64,000 nucleotides of DNA, taken from Phycicoccus sp. Soil802 (GTDB lineage Bacteria > Actinomycetota > Actinomycetes > Actinomycetales > Dermatophilaceae). The first letter of the stretch is position 1. The number at the start of each line of letters is the position of its first letter. The stretch is from NCBI RefSeq assembly GCF_001429605.1, contig NZ_LMSS01000007.1:1-64000 (forward strand), in the 5' to 3' direction. A model generated the notes under the pieces. The model ran no database searches, was not told the DNA's origin, and was given only the letters and a program-made list of their open reading frames with translations. Positions 31,334 through 40,518 of the stretch are shown here, piece after piece. A program made the translations under genes and the position numbers.

Positions 31334-34300
31334 CACAGCACCCGCCCCTCGGGCTGGGCGGGGCACGACGCCCGCACCTGGCAGAGCTTGCACCAGTCGC
31401 CCACGGTCGCCTGGAACGTGGCGCCGGCCATCCCCTCGGCCGTGCTGGTGACCAGCTCGGCGGCCCACTGCGGCTCCGGGTCGGCACTCAGTGGGCCCTG
31501 GGTCTGCAAGGTCGTCTTCACGAGGGCCGCCTTGCCGACCTGGAGCAGCGCCGCGCCTGCCGAGCGGTCGCCCAGCTCGCCGAAGGCGCCCCGCTCGACG
31601 CCCAGCTGGTAGGCCCCCAGCTGCGGGTGCCGGTCGAGCTCCTCGGTGCGCGGCTTGCTGCTGCCGGTCTTGTAGTCGACCACCCGCAGAGCCGTGCCGT
31701 CGGGCGTGCCCTCGATCCGGTCGACCTTGCCGCTGAGCACCGCCCGACCGAGGACGACCTTCATGTCCACCTCGGCCCCGAGTCGGACCCACCCCCCGGC
31801 ACGGGCCTCGTCGAAGTAGGTCGCGAGCCGCCGGACCATGCCGTGCGCCTCGTGGCGCTTGCGGTCCGAGACCCAGCCGGCCGGCATACCGAGGCGTCCC
31901 CAGCGGGCGTCCACCTCGGCCACGAGCGTGTCGGCGTCGACGTCGCCGAGCTCGGCGGCGATGTCGTGCACCAGCGTGCCGATGTCGGCAGCGCCGACCG
32001 ACGGGCCGTCGCCCCCGACCGAGCCGAGCATCCAGCGCAGGCCACAGTTGCCGAACGACTCCACCTTGCTCGGCGAGACGCGCACCTCCTGGTCGGGCTC
32101 GCGCAGCGGTCGCTCGTCGGACAGCCCGCGCAGCACCCACCACTGCGCCGGGTCGGCCCCGGGGACTCCCTCGCGGGTCAGCCGGGCCAGCGCCGCCACC
32201 GCCGTGCGGCGCACCGAGGTGTCGTCGGAGACCAGCTGGCGGCGCAGCTCACCCACCAGGGTCGGCAGGGTCATCGTGCGCGCGACCTCGGCGAACGGTC
32301 GATCTCCTTGTGTCGCAATGGTTTCGGGGTCGACGACGTCGAGGTAGACCGACGGCTGCTCGTCGTCGGAACGCACCGCCGTCACGACCACCCGGTCACT
32401 CGCCCGGGTGAGGGCCACGAGGAACGACCTGGTCTCGTCGTAGCGCACGGCGGCCTGAGCGGCCCGGAACGTGCCCGCGCGCCCGGACATGACATCGACC
32501 AGGTGCTCCGACCCCAGCAGCGAGCCGCGGAGGCGCAGGTCGGGCCAGACGCCTTCCTGCACGCCCGCCACGACCACCAGCTGCCACTGCCGGCCGGCGG
32601 CGGCCTGGGGCGTCGTGACCGTCACCGACTCACCGACGGGCGAGCGCGCGACCAGGGTGTCGCCCGGGATGTCCTGGCTGCCGATGTGGGTGAGGAACTC
32701 CTCGGGACCGGCCTGCGGCAGGCGGTCGACGAACTTCGCCGCGGCGTCGAAGAGCCCGACCACGGCGTCGAGGTCACGGTCGGCACGACCGGCTCCGGGG
32801 CCGCCGGCGAGCGCGGTGGCCTGCCACTCCCCGCCCAGACCCGTCGCGGCCCACATGGCCCACAGCACCGACTCGGCGCTGACCCCCGGCTCCCACCGCC
32901 AGACCGGTCCGGTCGGGGTGTCGTCGGCCACCCCACGGGCCGCCTTGACCCCGGCGGCGATCGTCGCGGCGACGCGGCGGGCGGGATGCCCCTCGGCCCC
33001 CACCTCGACCAGGGCACCCGGCGCGAGCAGCGCCTCGGCGAGCAGCTCGTCACTGGTGCGCCCGCCACCGCTCTCGAGCTCGAGCCGGCGCAGCGCGCGC
33101 CGCAGCCGACGCAGCCCGACGGCGTCGGCACCGCCGATCGGCGACAGCAGGGTGTCGACGGCGATCTGGGGCGGCAGCGGCTCGTCGACGCCCCGGGCGC
33201 GGTCGAGCACGACCTCGAGCAGGGCCAGCAAGGGACGCACCGCCACCTCGTCGCGCACCGGCAGGTCGGTGGCGGTGCCGGCGACCGGCACCCCCGCAGC
33301 CATCAGCACCCGTCGCAGCGTGGACGTGCGCCCCTGGCCACGCACGATGACCGCCATCTCGGACCACGGGATCCCGAACCTCAGGTGCGACTCGCGCAGC
33401 TCGGCGGCGACGTGGCTGGCCTCCTGGCTCACCGCGCGCAGGAGCCGCACGTCGACGCGGCCCCCTGCTCGGCCTGCGGCCGCACCGCGCTGGACGCCGC
33501 CGGCCAGCGCACCGATCTTGGGTGCCACCCTGGCCGCCGCGTCGACGACCGCCTGCGGCAGCCGGTATGCCGTGGGCAGCACGAGGGTGCGCGGCTCACC
33601 GCCGGCGGACCTGGGGCCCTCCACCGCGCGGGAGCCGAGCTGCACCCATCCGTCGCTGAGGTGGCGGGGATCGGCGCCGCGGAAGGTCTGCACCGCGCTG
33701 TCGGGGTCGCCCAGCAGGACGAGGTCGAGCCCGGGCGAGGCGATGGTGCGCAACAGCCGGGCCGCCGCCGAGGTGAGCTCCTGGGCGTCGTCGACCACGA
33801 CCAGGCGCAGCCCGTCGACGAGCCGGGCGCGGGCGGCCGGGTCCTCCTCGAGCAGGTCGGCCGCCGCACCGAGGATCCAGGCCGGGTCGTAGGCGCCGGG
33901 CGCGGACAGTGCCGTGACCTCGTCGTACTCCGCCAGCACCTCGGCCGCGGCCACCCACTCGGCTCGGTCGTGCTCCCGGCCGAGGCGGGCGAGGTCGTGC
34001 GGCTCCAGGTCGTGCTCGACCGCGCGCATCAACAGGTCACGCAGCTCGCCGCGAAACCCCCTCGTGCCCATCGCGAGGTGCACCCGCTCGGGCCAGGCGG
34101 GACCGGTGCCCTCGGCACCGTGTCCGGCCAGCAGCTCGCGCAGGATGACGTCCTGCTCGGGCCCGCTGAGCAGTCGCGGGGTGGGGTCACCGCGCATGGC
34201 CGCGGCCTGCCGCAGGATGCCGAAGCCGAGGGCCTGGTGGGTGCGGGCCAGCGGCTCGGTCGAGGTGCCGCCCAGCCGGGCCGTGACCCGCTCACGCAGG

Positions 34301-34527
34301 CTGCCGGCGGCGACCCGCGAGGAGGTGAGGATGAGGCACTGGTCGGGTGTGGCCTCGCCCGACTCGACCCGGGAGACCACGGCCTCGATGGCCGTGGTGG
34401 TCTTGCCGGTGCCGGGGCCGCCGAGCACCCGCAGCACTCCACCGCGGTGGGCGAGCGCGGCCAGCTGGACGTCGTCGAGCGGCGGCGCCTCGGCCACCAC
34501 GCTCGGGGCGCGGCGGAGGTTCAGCAC
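31333..34527 (-). CDS. adnA: AdnA helicase-nuclease subunit
   Basis: 1064 aa from GTG 34527 (ATG 34566 would add 13 residues). Walker A is GGPGTGKTTTAIEAV. The C-terminal half carries a RecB-like nuclease (SGKVDRIEG, RVVDYKTGSSKPR) and an iron-sulfur cysteine set (NCGLRW plus WCKLCQVRASC), as in mycobacterial AdnA. It acts with AdnB in break resection. It is downstream of a nested inverted repeat (34598-34655) and translationally coupled to adnB. Confidence 0.93.
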   Translation of the reverse strand: MLNLRRAPSVVAEAPPLDDVQLAALAHRGGVLRVLGGPGTGKTTTAIEAVVSRVESGEATPDQCLILTSSRVAAGSLRERVTARLGGTSTEPLARTHQALGFGILRQAAAMRGDPTPRLLSGPEQDVILRELLAGHGAEGTGPAWPERVHLAMGTRGFRGELRDLLMRAVEHDLEPHDLARLGREHDRAEWVAAAEVLAEYDEVTALSAPGAYDPAWILGAAADLLEEDPAARARLVDGLRLVVVDDAQELTSAAARLLRTIASPGLDLVLLGDPDSAVQTFRGADPRHLSDGWVQLGSRAVEGPRSAGGEPRTLVLPTAYRLPQAVVDAAARVAPKIGALAGGVQRGAAAGRAGGRVDVRLLRAVSQEASHVAAELRESHLRFGIPWSEMAVIVRGQGRTSTLRRVLMAAGVPVAGTATDLPVRDEVAVRPLLALLEVVLDRARGVDEPLPPQIAVDTLLSPIGGADAVGLRRLRRALRRLELESGGGRTSDELLAEALLAPGALVEVGAEGHPARRVAATIAAGVKAARGVADDTPTGPVWRWEPGVSAESVLWAMWAATGLGGEWQATALAGGPGAGRADRDLDAVVGLFDAAAKFVDRLPQAGPEEFLTHIGSQDIPGDTLVARSPVGESVTVTTPQAAAGRQWQLVVVAGVQEGVWPDLRLRGSLLGSEHLVDVMSGRAGTFRAAQAAVRYDETRSFLVALTRASDRVVVTAVRSDDEQPSVYLDVVDPETIATQGDRPFAEVARTMTLPTLVGELRRQLVSDDTSVRRTAVAALARLTREGVPGADPAQWWVLRGLSDERPLREPDQEVRVSPSKVESFGNCGLRWMLGSVGGDGPSVGAADIGTLVHDIAAELGDVDADTLVAEVDARWGRLGMPAGWVSDRKRHEAHGMVRRLATYFDEARAGGWVRLGAEVDMKVVLGRAVLSGKVDRIEGTPDGTALRVVDYKTGSSKPRTEELDRHPQLGAYQLGVERGAFGELGDRSAGAALLQVGKAALVKTTLQTQGPLSADPEPQWAAELVTSTAEGMAGATFQATVGDWCKLCQVRASCPAQPEGRVL

Positions 34528-34597
34528 GGACCCATCCCACCATCCCCGACCGACATCTCCCCGCACCCCCCGCCCCAGCTTTATCGGGTCTAGGGAG

Positions 34598-34655
34598 AAG
34601 GTTGTCCTTCACCCCGGAAGGTTTCCCGGGTGAAGGTCAACCTTTCGGGGTGAAG
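34598..34655. promoter_or_regulatory. Two overlapping, mutually exclusive inverted repeats upstream of adnA
   Basis: Pair 1: 34598-34614 with 34628-34644 (17-base arms, one mismatch). Pair 2: 34607-34621 with 34641-34655 (15-base arms, one mismatch). Because arms overlap, only one hairpin can form at a time. The element lies between the ATL stop (34663) and adnA, both read leftward. It may be a terminator for the ATL gene, an attenuator for adnAB, or both. Confidence 0.6.
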
Positions 34656-34662
34656 CCACGCG

Positions 34663-35025
34663 TCAGCCCGGGGGTGGCGGGACTGGCGGCCGGGCCTCGA
34701 GCCAGCGCGCCCTGGTGAGGTCCACCCGGCGCCCGTCGACCTGACCGCGCACCAGCGGCGTCCCCTCCTCGCGGTAGTGCGCCAGGGCCTCGTCCTCGAG
34801 CCCCTGGGGGAAGTAGCCACCGGAGCGGATCACCCGCCACCACGGCACGTCGGAGCCGTAGCGCGCCATGACGTTGCCGACGCCTCGTGCCCCGCCACGC
34901 CCGAGCAGCTCCGCGATGTCGCCGTACGTCATCACCATGCCCTCGGGGATCGTGTCCACGACCTCGAGCACGTCGTCCGCGAACTCGCTGGGGGCACCAC
35001 TCACCCGCCCCGCCTGCGTCACCAT
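34663..35025 (-). CDS. Alkyltransferase-like (ATL) protein of the MGMT family
   Basis: 120 aa from ATG 35025 with AGGGAG upstream. It has the MGMT DNA-binding fold (VMTYGDIAELLGRGGARGVGNVMAR) but the alkyl-acceptor motif PCHR is PWWRVIRSGG: Trp replaces the acceptor Cys, the hallmark of ATLs. ATLs flip and bind O6-alkylguanine and hand it to nucleotide excision repair. Rv3204 holds the same position in mycobacteria. It starts 22 bases after moeZ, so it is probably co-transcribed. Confidence 0.9.
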   Translation of the reverse strand: MVTQAGRVSGAPSEFADDVLEVVDTIPEGMVMTYGDIAELLGRGGARGVGNVMARYGSDVPWWRVIRSGGYFPQGLEDEALAHYREEGTPLVRGQVDGRRVDLTRARWLEARPPVPPPPG

Positions 35026-35047
35026 CACTGTCTCCCTCGGTCGCCGC

Positions 35048-36256
35048 TCAGTAGACCGGCAGGCTCGGGTCGACGTCGCGCACCCAGGCCAGCACCCCGC
35101 CGGAGAGGTTCGCGACCTCGGTGCGACCGGCCGCGGCCAGCAGTCCGGCCGCCTCCGCCGACCGGACCCCGGACTTGCACAGCAGCACCACCGGGGTGTC
35201 AGCCGGCAGCTCGTCCACGGCGGTCCCGTCCCGGAACCGGTCGAGGTGCAGGGCGCGCGACCCCGGGATGGACACGACCGCCCGCTCACCCGGCTCACGG
35301 ACGTCGACCAGCTCGAAGGTCCGGTCGCCGCTCTCCCGCTCGGCCAGCATCTGGGCGAGCTCCTTCGCGGAGACGTCGGCGAAGCCGGGCACGGCACCCT
35401 CCTGCCCGTCGGGCACGTCGGAGGCACCCGGCATACCGCAGAACTGCTCGTAGTCCACCAGGGAGGTGACGGTCGGAGACTCCCCGCACACGGGGCAGTC
35501 GGGGTCCGCGCGCACCGTGAGGGAGTCCCAGGTCTGGCGCAGCGCGTCGTGGACGAGGAGGCGGCCGACAAGCGGATCACCTTGTCCCACAATGAGTTTC
35601 AACGCCTCAGCCACTTGGACGGACCCGACTGCCGCGCACAGCACACCGAGCACCCCGCCGGTCGCGCACGACGGCACGGCGTCCGGCGGCGGCGGGTCGG
35701 GGAAGACGCAGCGGTAGCACGGCCCGTGGCCGGCGAACCACACCGAGACCTGGCCGTCGAACCGGTAGATCGACCCCCAGACGTGGGGCAGACCCAGGAA
35801 GACGCACGCGTCGTTGACGAGGTATCGGGTCGGGAAGTTGTCGGCTCCGTCGAGGACCACGTCGTAGTCGGCCAGGATCTCGAGGGCGTTCTCGGAGGTG
35901 AGCCGCAGGTCGTGGCGCACGACGGTGACCAGCGGGTTGATCGCCGCGACGGTCTCGGCCGCCGACTCCGTCTTGGACCGCCCCACGTCGGCGACACCGT
36001 GCACGACCTGGCGCTGGAGGTTCGACGCGTCGACCACGTCGTCGTCGACCACCCCGATCGTCCCGACGCCGGCCGCCGCGAGGTACATCAGCGCGGGCGA
36101 CCCGAGACCCCCCGCACCGACCACGAGGACGCGCGCGTTGGCCAGCCGTCGCTGGCCCTCGACGCCGATCTCGGGGAGCAGGATGTGGCGGGCGTACCGG
36201 GCCTTCTGCTCGGTGCTGAGCTCCGGTCCGGGCGCGACCAGCGGTGGGATCGCCAT
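35048..36256 (-). CDS. moeZ: Adenylyltransferase/sulfurtransferase MoeZ
   Basis: 402 aa from ATG 36256; the longer frame crosses the divergent promoter region. The E1-like domain has VVGAGGLGSPALMYLA, the catalytic-Cys region CATGGVLG and zinc cysteines CYRC and CPVC. A C-terminal rhodanese domain carries CKSGVRSA. MoeZ activates sulfur-carrier proteins (MoaD, CysO) and converts them to thiocarboxylates, linking to molybdopterin synthesis by MoaE. It matches Rv3206c. It is divergent from the TetR gene. Confidence 0.94.
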   Translation of the reverse strand: MAIPPLVAPGPELSTEQKARYARHILLPEIGVEGQRRLANARVLVVGAGGLGSPALMYLAAAGVGTIGVVDDDVVDASNLQRQVVHGVADVGRSKTESAAETVAAINPLVTVVRHDLRLTSENALEILADYDVVLDGADNFPTRYLVNDACVFLGLPHVWGSIYRFDGQVSVWFAGHGPCYRCVFPDPPPPDAVPSCATGGVLGVLCAAVGSVQVAEALKLIVGQGDPLVGRLLVHDALRQTWDSLTVRADPDCPVCGESPTVTSLVDYEQFCGMPGASDVPDGQEGAVPGFADVSAKELAQMLAERESGDRTFELVDVREPGERAVVSIPGSRALHLDRFRDGTAVDELPADTPVVLLCKSGVRSAEAAGLLAAAGRTEVANLSGGVLAWVRDVDPSLPVY

Positions 36257-36332
36257 GTGATGCAGGTTACCCACCCGTACGATGTCCTCGACACCGCAGT
36301 CAGGCTGCACCACCGCCGAACAGAGAGTCCCC

Positions 36333-36974
36333 ATGTCAGTTCGAGCAGTCCCAGGCACCGACAACGCCCGCGGCCAGCGCCTCCCCCGGTCGGCCCGCCG
36401 CGCACAGCTTCTCGAGGCCGCGCAGGCCGCCTTCGTCGAGTCCGGCTACCACGCCGCCGCGATGGACGACATCGCCGACCGGGCCGGCGTCTCCAAGCCG
36501 GTGCTCTACCAGCACTTCCCCGGCAAGCTCGAGCTCTACCTCGCACTGCTCGACAAGCACAGCGAGGCGCTCGAGCAGCTGGTCCGCGAGGCGCTCGCGT
36601 CCACCCACGACAACAAGGAACGCGTCTACGCGACCATCGCCGCGTACTTCGACTTCGTGTCGCGCGACGGTGCGGCGTTCCGGCTCATCTTCGAGTCCGA
36701 CCTCACCAACGAGTCCGCGGTGCGCAACCGCCTCGACGCCGTCGGCCTGGTCTGCGCCGAGGCAGTCGCCGAGGTGATCGCCGAGGACACCGGGCTGACC
36801 GACGAGGACGCCTCCCTGCTGGGCATGGCCCTCACCGGACTCGCCCAGGTCAGCGCCCGGCACTGGCTCGCCCAGGGCTCCGACGTCCCCAAGGACGAGG
36901 CCGCGCTGCTCATGGGCGCACTTGCCTGGCGAGGGCTCGGGTCGTTCCCCAAGGTGGGCGGGGAAGGTTCCTGA
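36333..36974 (+). CDS. TetR family transcriptional regulator
   Basis: 213 aa from ATG 36333 (an ATG at 36282 would overlap the promoter region). The N-terminal helix-turn-helix reads AAQAAFVESGYHAAAMDDIADR and GVSKPVLYQHF, typical of TetR. The ligand domain is not informative. Position matches Rv3208, beside DUF3107. A TACGAT hexamer at about 36278 may be its -10. Target unknown; autoregulation is likely. Confidence 0.9.
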   Translation: MSVRAVPGTDNARGQRLPRSARRAQLLEAAQAAFVESGYHAAAMDDIADRAGVSKPVLYQHFPGKLELYLALLDKHSEALEQLVREALASTHDNKERVYATIAAYFDFVSRDGAAFRLIFESDLTNESAVRNRLDAVGLVCAEAVAEVIAEDTGLTDEDASLLGMALTGLAQVSARHWLAQGSDVPKDEAALLMGALAWRGLGSFPKVGGEGS

Positions 36975-37097
36975 CACACCGCTCGTTAGCCTTGTCGACA
37001 GATCCGCACGCGCTCGTATGCCGCGTGCCCACCGTGGACCGTGACCTCCCCGTCAGGGGCGCCACCGCGGCCACACCCAGCACAGAGAGGAACCACC

Positions 37098-37319
37098 GTG
37101 GAGGTCCGCATCGGTGTCCAGAACGTCGCACGTGAGGTCGTCTTCGAGTCCAGCGAGGGCGCGGCGGAGGTCGCCGCAGCCGTGAGCGCCTCGCTCGAGA
37201 AGGGCACCGTCCTCACGCTGACCGACGACAAGGGCCGCCAGCTCCTGGTCCCCGCCTCGGTCCTCGGCTACGTGCAGATCGGTGAGTCCGAGAAGCGTGG
37301 TGTGGGCTTCGGAGTCTGA
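37098..37319 (+). CDS. DUF3107 family protein (TB9.4-like)
   Basis: 73 aa from GTG 37098, with GAGAGGAA upstream. It starts VEVRIGVQNVAREVVFES and ends RGVGFGV, the conserved ends of this small actinobacterial family. In mycobacteria it is Rv3208A next to the same TetR gene. Function is unknown; a beta-rich ATP-binding-like fold has been suggested for the family. Confidence 0.9.
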   Translation: MEVRIGVQNVAREVVFESSEGAAEVAAAVSASLEKGTVLTLTDDKGRQLLVPASVLGYVQIGESEKRGVGFGV

Positions 37320-37510
37320 CGACTCCAGCGCCTGACTGACCCCGGCGAGCCTCTGACCTGCACAAACGCGACGGCATCGTGTCCACTTCTTAATGCGGCA
37401 CGCAGGCACGAAACGTGCGTTTCGAGGCGATTCGTGGTCGAGTTGGGGACGTACGGGCCCGATCAGGGCCCACGTCAGCACGGTTTGTGCCGTGTAGAAG
37501 GAGTGCAGTC

Positions 37511-37780
37511 ATGGGAGCTGTGATTGGCACCATCATCTTCGGTGCGGTAATTGGATTCCTGGCGCGGCTCGTCCTCCCGGGCAAGCAGAACATCAGCCTG
37601 ATCGTCACCGTCATCCTCGGCATCCTCGGCGCGCTCGCCGGGTACTACCTGTGGGGTGCCATCTCCGACAAGGGGGACACCTCGGGCATCGACTGGATCC
37701 GCTGGATCATCAGCATCATCGTCGCTGCCGTCCTGGTCGTCATCTACGGCGCGGTCACCGGCCGGAAGCAGGTTCGCTGA
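37511..37780 (+). CDS. GlsB/YeaQ/YmgE family stress-response membrane protein
   Basis: 89 aa with three hydrophobic helices. The first begins MGAVIGTIIFGAVIGFLARL and holds the family's G-x-x-x-G repeats; helix 2 is ILGALAGYYLWG and helix 3 IISIIVAAVLVVIYGAV. ATG 37511 follows GAAGGAG. The upstream 190 bases hold several small dyads (GAAACG/CGTTTC, GGGCCC/GGGCCC, CACGG/CCGTG), so it may be regulated separately from DUF3107. Confidence 0.88.
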   Translation: MGAVIGTIIFGAVIGFLARLVLPGKQNISLIVTVILGILGALAGYYLWGAISDKGDTSGIDWIRWIISIIVAAVLVVIYGAVTGRKQVR

Positions 37781-37811
37781 CCCAGCAAGCCGGGTCTGTC
37801 CTGACCTGACC

Positions 37812-37843
37812 GAAGGGCCCCGTCCACCAGGACGGGGCCCTTC
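37812..37843. terminator. Terminator hairpin after the stress membrane protein
   Basis: GAAGGGCCCCGTC (37812-37824) pairs perfectly with GACGGGGCCCTTC (37831-37843), 31 bases after the stop. Confidence 0.8.
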
Positions 37844-37942
37844 CGCATGCTCCCCCTCCCGCACTTCTGGCCACGCATGCCGCACCAGGCCCCCGTTTCC
37901 GGGCCCGCGAGCGACACCAGTGGCCCGAAGTCGCAGGTGGGG

Positions 37943-38635
37943 TCAGGCGGCGAGGCCGAGGCGACCCATCCGCCGGGTGTGCTCGTCGGTCAGCCGCGCG
38001 AACATCCGGCCCAGCTCGGCCAGGTCGGCGCTCGGCCGGTCGGGTCCGCCGACGCCACCGACGAGGAGGGAGGCCAGGGCGTCGCGTTCGACGGCCACCT
38101 GCTGCGCCTGCGAGAGCGCCTCGCCCACGAGGCGGCGACCCCAGAGCGCGAGGCGCCCGGCGATCTTCGGGTCGGCCTTGATGGCCTCGCGCACGACCTT
38201 CACGACGAACTCGGCCTGCCCGACGTCCTCCATCGCGGAGTGCACCAGGGCCTGGGTCGAGGGGTCGACGTAGGCCGCGATCTCCCGGTAGAAGTCCGTT
38301 GCAATGCCGTCGCCGACGTAGGCCTTGACCAGGCCCTCGAGCCAGCTGCTCGGCTTGGTCCGCTCGTGGAACGCATCGATCGGCGCGAGGAACGGGGCCA
38401 TCGCGGCCTCCGGGTCGATGCCCATCTCGTCGAGTCGCGCGACGAGGATCTCGTAGTGCCGGAACTCGGCCACGGCCAGCCCGGCCACCGCGGCCTTGAG
38501 CGGCTGGCTGGGTGAGAGCTCGCTGTCCCCCGCCAGCCGGGTGAACGCCGTGAGCTCGCCGTAGGCCAGCACCCCGAGCAGGTCTGCGACCGCGTCGCGG
38601 TACTGCGGGTCGGCCAGCCAGTCGTTCTTGGTCAT
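37943..38635 (-). CDS. Ferritin-like fold protein (Rv3210c position)
   Basis: 230 aa from ATG 38635. Four-helix ferritin-like candidate: metal-type residues occur in GELTAFTR and VAEFRHYEIL, and later in MEDVGQAEFVV, although the full ExxH pairs are not both obvious. The family is annotated as ferritin-like or tRNA-hydroxylase-like in actinobacteria. It is divergent from the DEAD-box helicase as in mycobacteria. Iron chemistry is possible but unproven. Confidence 0.78.
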   Translation of the reverse strand: MTKNDWLADPQYRDAVADLLGVLAYGELTAFTRLAGDSELSPSQPLKAAVAGLAVAEFRHYEILVARLDEMGIDPEAAMAPFLAPIDAFHERTKPSSWLEGLVKAYVGDGIATDFYREIAAYVDPSTQALVHSAMEDVGQAEFVVKVVREAIKADPKIAGRLALWGRRLVGEALSQAQQVAVERDALASLLVGGVGGPDRPSADLAELGRMFARLTDEHTRRMGRLGLAA

Positions 38636-38849
38636 GTCGGTCACCCTAACGGCGCCCCTCGTGGGACGCCGTCGATGCAGGGATGTCACGCCCCCCGGGC
38701 TAGACTGCTGAGGTCAAAGGTGCCCGGTCGGCACGAATCAGCCGCGGACCCGCTCCGCGACCCCGCTCACAAGCATTGACGAAGACCTCCGATCGGCCCG
38801 CTTGCGCGAGCGCGCCCGCTCTGGGTGTGCCCCCGATCGAGAGAACTTC

Positions 38850-40391
38850 ATGACTGAGACCACCACGGATGCTGTCGTGCCCGCAGCCCCGACCTTCGCG
38901 GACTTCGACGTCCACCCCGACATCGTCGCCTCCCTGAGCGATGCCGGCATCGTCTCGCCCTTCCCCATCCAGGCGATGACCCTGCCGGTCGCCCTCGGCG
39001 GCCACGACATCATCGGCCAGGCCAAGACCGGCACCGGCAAGACGCTGGGCTTCGGCGTCCCGATGCTGAACCGCACCATCGCCCGCGGCGACGACGCCTG
39101 GGACACCTTCCCCCACGCCGGCAAGCCGCAGGCCCTCGCGGTCGCCCCGACCCGTGAGCTCGCCGTCCAGGTCGCCAGCGACCTCGAGCGGGCCGGCAAG
39201 CGCCGTGGCATCCGCGTGCTCACCGTCTATGGCGGCCGCGCCTACGAGCCCCAGATCGAGGCGCTGCGCAACGGCGTCGAGATCGTCGTCGGCACCCCTG
39301 GTCGCCTCATCGACCTGGCCAAGCAGGGCCACCTCGACCTGTCGCACTGCAAGTCGGTCGTGCTCGACGAGGCCGACGAGATGCTCGACCTCGGCTTCCT
39401 GCCCGACGTCGAGAAGCTGCTCGCGATGACGTCTCCGGCCCGCCAGACGATGCTCTTCTCGGCCACCATGCCGGGCGCGGTCGTGGCCCTGGCGCGCCGC
39501 TACATGAGCCAGCCGACGCACATCCGCGCGATGGGCGACGACCAGGAGAACGCCCACACCGTGAAGGCCGTGGAGCAGTTCGTCTACCGCGCCCACGCGA
39601 TGGACAAGGTCGAGATGCTGGCCCGCATGCTCCAGGCCGAGGGCCGCGGCCTGACCATCATCTTCAGCCGCACCAAGCGCACTGCCGCCAAGGTCGCCGA
39701 CGACCTGATCGACCGTGGTTTCGCCGCCGCCCCGATCCACGGGGACCTCGGTCAGGGCGCCCGCGAGCAGGCCCTGCGAGCGTTCCGCAACGGCAAGGTC
39801 GACATCCTCGTCGCCACCGACGTCGCGGCCCGCGGCATCGACGTCGACAACGTCACGCACGTCATCAACTACCAGTGCCCCGAGGATGAGAAGACCTACC
39901 TGCACCGCATCGGTCGCACGGCCCGCGCCGGCAACACCGGCATCGCGGTCACCTTCGTCGACTGGGACGACCTGCCGCGCTGGGGCATGATCAACAAGAC
40001 CCTCGACCTCGGCATCCCCGAGCCCGAGGAGACCTACTCCTCGTCCGAGCACTTCTACGAGCAGCTCGACATCCCGCGCACCGCCAAGGGCCGCCTGCCC
40101 AAGGCCGCGCAGAAGCTCGCCGGACTCGGCGCCGAGGTGCTCGAGGACCTCGGCGAGACCGGCAAGTCCAGCGGTCGTCGCCCGGCTGCCGGCGGTCGCG
40201 GCGCCCGCGACGGCGGTGGCCGCGACAGTGGCGGTCGCGACAGTGGTGGTCGTGGAGGCCGCGGTGGCGAGCGTCGCAGCGACAGCGCCCCGTCGGCCCC
40301 GAGCGAGGGCGGCGACGCCAAGCCGCGCCGCAACCGCAACCGCCGCCGCACCCGCGGCGGAGCGACCGGGGAGACCAGCACCCAGGCCTGA
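38850..40391 (+). CDS. DEAD-box RNA helicase (RhlE-like)
   Basis: 513 aa from ATG 38850. Complete motif set: PFPIQAM (Q), AKTGTGKT (I), PTRELA (Ia), TPGRL (Ib), DEAD (II), SAT (III), ATDVAARGID (V) and HRIGRTARAG (VI). The C-terminal ~110 residues are Gly/Arg/Asp-rich (GGRDSGGRGG) and end in a basic RRNRNRRRTRGG stretch, an RNA-binding tail. It unwinds RNA in ribosome assembly or mRNA turnover. A 214-base divergent intergenic region precedes it. Confidence 0.95.
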   Translation: MTETTTDAVVPAAPTFADFDVHPDIVASLSDAGIVSPFPIQAMTLPVALGGHDIIGQAKTGTGKTLGFGVPMLNRTIARGDDAWDTFPHAGKPQALAVAPTRELAVQVASDLERAGKRRGIRVLTVYGGRAYEPQIEALRNGVEIVVGTPGRLIDLAKQGHLDLSHCKSVVLDEADEMLDLGFLPDVEKLLAMTSPARQTMLFSATMPGAVVALARRYMSQPTHIRAMGDDQENAHTVKAVEQFVYRAHAMDKVEMLARMLQAEGRGLTIIFSRTKRTAAKVADDLIDRGFAAAPIHGDLGQGAREQALRAFRNGKVDILVATDVAARGIDVDNVTHVINYQCPEDEKTYLHRIGRTARAGNTGIAVTFVDWDDLPRWGMINKTLDLGIPEPEETYSSSEHFYEQLDIPRTAKGRLPKAAQKLAGLGAEVLEDLGETGKSSGRRPAAGGRGARDGGGRDSGGRDSGGRGGRGGERRSDSAPSAPSEGGDAKPRRNRNRRRTRGGATGETSTQA

Positions 40392-40404
40392 CCGGCCCAC
40401 CCAC

Positions 40405-40454
40405 GACGAACAGGTATGCCGCGCGGCTGGACCGCGCGGCATACCTGTTTCGTC
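40405..40454. terminator. Terminator hairpin carrying GTATGCCG in both arms
   Basis: A 16-bp perfect stem (40411-40426 / 40432-40447) extends to about 22 bp with one bulged T, loop CTGGA, then TTTCG. Each arm contains the iterated octamer (40414-40421 and 40437-40444). It lies 14 bases after the DEAD-box stop. Confidence 0.85.
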
Positions 40455-40518
40455 TCGGCGGGGTTGCGGATCGGTCACGCGCCCTCGCGCCGACCGACTC
40501 GCCTGCGAACATCGGCGC

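Noticed and set aside
28232-31612. 1126-codon plus-strand frame antisense to adnB
   Set aside because: It is a codon-bias shadow of adnB (His/Arg/Gly/Val-rich composition, no motif); the same applies to 31291-34593, 4186-5730 and 2362-3930.
27905-32143. Single 1412-codon frame instead of adnB alone
   Set aside because: The upstream 270 codons lie inside adnA in another frame, are Arg/Gly-rich as expected of shadow frames, and the coupled ATG 31333 gives the usual AdnB length.
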